DNA from: a virus
IMG/VR virus record: IMGVR_UViG_3300031964_000093
Span: 1 to 23,030 of that record
Length of the DNA: 23,030 nt
Reading direction: 5' to 3' (one strand)
In this document: positions 21,000-23,030 of the stretch, piece after piece
How positions within the stretch are numbered: the first letter of the stretch is position 1
Layout: each line of letters begins with the position of its first letter
The notes under the pieces: model-generated
What the model was told of the DNA's origin: nothing
Seen by the model: the letters and a program-made list of their open reading frames with translations, nothing else
Databases searched by the model: none
Program-made: the position numbers and the translations under genes

Positions 21000-21257
21000 A
21001 TGAGTAAGCTTTACAAATTAGCGCCGCACGTTACCGCTCAGTGGGACGTTCATTCTGGAGCGCCATGCATACAGGGAAGGCGTATATCTACGGCTCACAT
21101 CGCAGGACAGTTTGCATCGGGACGAGAGATACAAGAATTGGCAGATGACTTTCGCTCTCCCGTGGAGCATATCGAGGCCGCTATCCGTTATGAGTTCAAC
21201 CGCAGAGTGAAGCGTAAGCCAGAATTTCGCGCCAATAAGCCGGACGGTAGCAAGTGA
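21000..21257 (+). CDS. DUF433-family protein, 85 aa (antitoxin-like DNA-binding fold)
   Basis: DUF433 proteins carry a small helix-turn-helix and are often paired with PIN-type toxins. This product shows the family's hallmark segment: GAPCIQGRRISTAHIAGQFA, then GREIQELADDF and HIEAAIRYEF, aligned with the common 'GKPCIRGTRIPV..IL..L..G.S.EEI...YP.LT.EDI.AAL.Y'. AGAGGAG precedes the ATG at 21000. No toxin-like gene is adjacent, since the next gene is a Trp-rich 57-aa protein. It may be a regulator or a phage anti-toxin decoy; both are inference. Confidence 0.75.
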   Translation: MSKLYKLAPHVTAQWDVHSGAPCIQGRRISTAHIAGQFASGREIQELADDFRSPVEHIEAAIRYEFNRRVKRKPEFRANKPDGSK

Positions 21258-21279
21258 TGCTTACAGAGGAGCAAAGAAA

Positions 21280-21453
21280 ATGATTAACTGGATATACGTT
21301 CGCTATCGCACAGTCTGTTTCTTTTTCAGCATCGTGTTTCGCAGGTGGACTCCTGAAACTGCTCGTTTCATGCCGCGCGAGACATGGGATCTTGGCTGGG
21401 ATTTATGGAAGGACTGGGACAGCACTCGCTATCGCAGGACATGGAAACCATGA
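21280..21453 (+). CDS. 57-aa Trp/Arg-rich protein
   Basis: MINWIYVRYRTVCFFFSIVF includes a short hydrophobic stretch, followed by RRWTPETARFMPRETWDLGW and a Trp/Asp/Arg-rich tail ending WKP. GAGGAG lies before the ATG at 21280, and the end overlaps the next gene's ATG. It could be a peripheral membrane peptide. No family is known. Confidence 0.5.
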   Translation: MINWIYVRYRTVCFFFSIVFRRWTPETARFMPRETWDLGWDLWKDWDSTRYRRTWKP

Positions 21454-21671
21454 TGCTTCCCGAACTCAGCAAGCCGCTCTGGATTCCGCCCGCGCCCGGG
21501 AAGTCATCCAAGCACTGCAACAGCGTAGCGAACGCAGGCACAGGGAAGCGTCTTATTTACGCCTACTGCACCAAACCACGCGGGCATGAGGATGAGACTG
21601 AGCACTATGATGGCGTGCGTAATTTTAGATGGTCAGCACCGCTTTTGTTCTGGAGTGATTTTATGCCATGA
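21450..21671 (+). CDS. 73-aa phage protein with Cys/His
   Basis: I chose MMLPELSKPLWIPPAPGKSS at 21450 because of the ATGA overlap with the preceding stop; ATG 21441 and 21453 are alternatives. It holds Cys (HCNSVA, YCTKPRGHEDETEH) in a pattern similar to short phage zinc-binding proteins, and ends SAPLLFWSDFMP. A noncoding gap with a hairpin follows. Confidence 0.55.
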   Translation: MMLPELSKPLWIPPAPGKSSKHCNSVANAGTGKRLIYAYCTKPRGHEDETEHYDGVRNFRWSAPLLFWSDFMP

Positions 21672-21725
21672 TTTTGGACGCAAGAAAAGCCGCCAGTTTT
21701 GACGGCATGTTTCCTGCAAAGAAAT

Positions 21726-21749
21726 AGGTGAGGAAAGTTCCCCTCACCT
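21726..21749 (+). other. Perfect 8-bp hairpin in the 114-base gap before the DUF6948-like gene
   Basis: AGGTGAGG (21726-21733), an 8-base loop and CCTCACCT (21742-21749) make a perfect stem. The following sequence has no T-run, so it is not a typical intrinsic terminator. It may be an RNA stabiliser, processing site or attenuator. The first arm resembles a ribosome binding site and the second an anti-SD-like sequence. Confidence 0.6.
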
Positions 21750-21785
21750 GAAGTAGAAGTACAAATCTCACACTAAGGATAACTA

Positions 21786-22082
21786 ATGGCAACCAAGAAA
21801 AACAAATACGTGATCGTTCGCACTTACTCTGCGGGCGTATTCGCTGGCAATCTCGAATCCCGCGCAGGGCAAGAGGTTGTTCTGACCGATGCACGCCGTC
21901 TGTGGTATTGGACTGGCGCTGCATCTCTCTCGCAACTCGCTGTATCGGGAACTTCTTCCCCAAAAACCTGCAAGTTTCCTACTCCTGTTCCGCGCGTTGA
22001 ATTGCTCCAGGCAATTGAAATCCTCGACGTAACGCCGGACGCCGAGAAATCCATCAAGGAAGTGCCAGAGTGGAAGCAGTAG
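21786..22082 (+). CDS. DUF6948-like phage protein, 98 aa
   Basis: The product reads MATKKNKYVIVRTYSAGVFA, then LESRAGQEVVLTDARRLWYW, GAASLSQLAVSGTSS and ends near SIKEVPEWKQ. These segments (YVIVRTYSAGVFAG...RRLWYW.GAASLSQLA) are the recognisable core of DUF6948, a small domain common in tailed phages. AAGGA lies before the ATG. The following Gly-rich repeat gene overlaps its 3' end by 13 bases. The function is not known to me. Confidence 0.75.
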   Translation: MATKKNKYVIVRTYSAGVFAGNLESRAGQEVVLTDARRLWYWTGAASLSQLAVSGTSSPKTCKFPTPVPRVELLQAIEILDVTPDAEKSIKEVPEWKQ

Positions 22083-22399
22083 ACCAAAAAGTGGGCTCCG
22101 GCTCCGGCTCCGGCTCCGGCTACGGCGACGGCTACGGCGACGGCTACGGCGACGGCTACGGCTCCGGCTCCGGCTCCGGCGACGGCTACGGCTCCGGCTC
22201 CGGCGACGGCTACGGCTCCGGCTCCGGCTCCGGCTACGGCTCCGGCTACGGCTCCGGCTACGGCTACGGCTACGGCTACGGCGACGGCTCCGGCTACGGC
22301 TCCGGCTACGGCGACGGCGACGGCTCCGGCTACGGCTACGGCGACGGCTCCGGCTACGGCTCCGGCTACGGCGACGGCGACGGCTCCGGCAGGGGTTAA
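22070..22399 (+). CDS. Glycine dipeptide-repeat protein (GSG/GYG/GDG), 109 aa
   Basis: After V/MEAVDQKV the protein is ~49 dipeptides of Gly-Ser, Gly-Tyr or Gly-Asp and ends G-R-G-stop. Every codon pair is GGC plus TCC, TAC or GAC, so the DNA is a hexanucleotide repeat (22094-22387). The GTG start at 22070 has AAGGAAG upstream and overlaps the DUF6948-like gene. No signal peptide or Lys-rich segment is present. Such low-complexity Gly-Tyr-Ser-Asp sequences are disordered and can self-associate; elastin- or resilin-like behaviour, or phase separation, is a guess. A strong terminator starts 7 bases after the stop. Confidence 0.7.
   Translation: MEAVDQKVGSGSGSGSGYGDGYGDGYGDGYGSGSGSGDGYGSGSGDGYGSGSGSGYGSGYGSGYGYGYGYGDGSGYGSGYGDGDGSGYGYGDGSGYGSGYGDGDGSGRG
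22271..22390 (+). repeat. Exact 60-bp tandem duplication inside the Gly-rich gene
   Basis: The 60 bases at 22271-22330 are repeated identically at 22331-22390, encoding a 20-residue unit (YGYGDGSGYGSGYGDGDGSG) twice. The upstream part of the gene is the same hexamer alphabet in a different order. This suggests recent expansion by slippage or unequal recombination. Confidence 0.9.
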
Positions 22400-22405
22400 A
22401 CAACA

Positions 22406-22433
22406 GCCGCCCCAAAGTACGGGGCGGCGTTTT
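22406..22433 (+). terminator. Rho-independent terminator of the early operon
   Basis: GCCGCCCC (22406-22413), a 7-base loop (AAAGTAC) and GGGGCGGC (22421-22428) form a perfect 8-bp GC stem, followed by GTTTTA (22429-22434). It lies 7 bases after the Gly-rich gene stop, in a position to close the long rightward operon. The T-run is short (four), so efficiency is uncertain. Confidence 0.85.
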
Positions 22434-22881
22434 ACTTTGAATTGTGCGGGTCTGCCGGTTCAGCACGCCGGAAGATTGCTAAGGTCTATCGGGGAAGACA
22501 AACCCGCAGAATTATCTTGACAGAGTATCGGCTATATGTCAATCTGTCGTTGCTAAGGTGTATCGGAATCACAAAACAACGTGACGGTTTGGTTCGCAAG
22601 ACTCCTACCTCCGAAACATAAAAACAACGGCTTGCTTTTGCAGTAAGGTCTACTGGAAATAGGCACCAGATGTTCGTAACAAGCGCATAACCGTGGCTCC
22701 GGGCTGGTAGTGAATCCAGCGATACCCCTACGTCCACGTCCTATGGCACAGCCGCAAGGCTAATAAATGCGCCCCTGTTGCGAACAAGAGACTAGCCGAT
22801 GCACCGAGTAAGACTCACCCACAGCACACTACTAAGTGCCGAGGGATGGGGTTTGTCTAAATCTTGTTTTGGAGGAATGTA
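22434..22881. other. Noncoding region of ~450 bases with short repeats
   Basis: No convincing gene was found. It holds three similar copies of TTGC(ag)TAAGGTSTAYYGG at 22476-22492, 22550-22566 and 22638-22656; three copies of TATCGG at 22487-22492, 22526-22531 and 22561-22566; and TTGACA...TGTCAA (22517-22522 and 22537-22542), an inverted repeat with a 14-base gap. A small stem (GCTGG...CCAGC) lies near 22704-22721. These are compatible with a replication origin, a regulatory region or a small RNA. A GGAGGA site precedes the next gene. Confidence 0.45.
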
Positions 22882-23030
22882 ATGAGCATGAGCGATTACA
22901 GAAGGCCAGCCGATTACCAAATCACCAAGCATTACCGTTGCGGTGGGTGCGGCAGAGAAATCGAGGTCGAGTCTTGCTACTCGCCCGCACTGTGTTGCGG
23001 AATGGAACCGCAATCAACTGGTGAATCATA
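22882..23030 (+). CDS. Cys-rich protein, N-terminal part (runs off right edge)
   Basis: GGAGGAATGTA precedes the ATG at 22882. The translation MSMSDYRRPADYQITKHYRC continues GGCGREIEVESCYSPALCCG, a zinc-ribbon-like pattern (CxxC...CC), then MEPQSTGES at the edge. The reading frame is still open, though the final TA could be the first two bases of a stop. An alternative start is the second ATG two codons in. It is a phage micro-protein by size and composition. Confidence 0.55.
   Translation, partial: MSMSDYRRPADYQITKHYRCGGCGREIEVESCYSPALCCGMEPQSTGES

Noticed and set aside
22094-22387. CRISPR-like array.
   Set aside because: The repeat is a continuous hexamer within a coding frame, with no spacers of constant length.
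21783-22466. A 227-aa minus-strand ORF rich in Arg-Ser, resembling SR-repeat proteins.
   Set aside because: It is the antisense of the GGC-TCC/TAC/GAC hexamer repeat; the plus strand has ribosome binding site, overlap with the previous gene and a terminator.
22585-22620. A tRNA-like T-arm (GGTTCGCAAGACTCC).
   Set aside because: No acceptor stem or anticodon arm could be folded around it.
22486-22737. An 83-aa minus-strand ORF in the noncoding region.
   Set aside because: No ribosome binding site, Cys/Arg-rich random-looking composition, and it crosses the repeats.

Overview
The window reads as part of the genome of a tailed double-stranded DNA bacteriophage (Caudoviricetes), either free or as a prophage. 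The left 10.8 kb is a packaging and head module read leftward on the minus strand: small terminase, large terminase, portal, scaffold, major capsid protein. The right 12.2 kb is mostly a rightward early/accessory module of very small, tightly coupled genes. Many junctions overlap by 1-4 bases (ATGA, TAATG, TGATG), purine-rich ribosome binding sites are common, and the clearest promoters are sigma-70-like. This points to an ordinary bacterial host, but the genus cannot be read from the sequence. The transposase remnant and the DUF3309-like and DUF6948-like proteins resemble families I associate with soil and environmental bacteria and their phages; that is weak evidence about the host.

Layout. 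1-10765 (minus, transcribed right to left): TerS, three or four small unknown genes, TerL, a membrane-anchored coiled-coil protein, a 157-aa protein, a histidine-rich protein, a 191-aa probable virion protein, two small proteins (71 and 100 aa), portal, a 46-aa coupling gene, scaffold, major capsid protein, and the first 67 codons of a further gene that runs off the left edge. 10766-10866 is the divergent intergenic region, with a strong rightward promoter. 10867-11666 (plus) holds small genes including two Cys-rich micro-proteins and a DUF3309-like membrane peptide. 11688-14999 is a second minus-strand block: an Ead/Ea22-like protein, a zinc-knuckle protein, a disrupted stretch, a membrane protein N-terminus, a 64/62-aa protein, a nucleoside 2-deoxyribosyltransferase-like enzyme and a small HTH regulator. 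It is interrupted by plus-strand material at about 12130-13781: an IS1595-type transposase remnant and a 388-aa membrane protein gene.

15000-15111 looks like a genetic switch: two back-to-back sigma-70 promoters whose -35 boxes form the arms of a perfect palindrome, with the leftward transcript predicted to be leaderless on the HTH gene. 15112-22399 (plus) is the early operon: zinc-binding micro-proteins, an SSB-like protein ending in the canonical DDDIPF tail, a RecB/Cas4-type PD-(D/E)XK nuclease, a long coiled-coil protein, a run of micro-genes, a DUF433 protein, a DUF6948-like protein and a striking protein made almost only of Gly-Ser, Gly-Tyr and Gly-Asp dipeptides. The operon is closed by a clear hairpin terminator at 22406-22433. 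22434-22881 is a noncoding region with short repeats, followed by the start of another Cys-rich gene that runs off the right edge.

How the parts fit: the minus-strand module builds and fills the head. The plus-strand operon probably supplies DNA recombination and replication functions (SSB-like protein, nuclease, coiled-coil protein) plus host-interaction micro-proteins, under control of the switch at 15000-15111. No lysis genes, integrase, polymerase or tRNA were recognised in this window.
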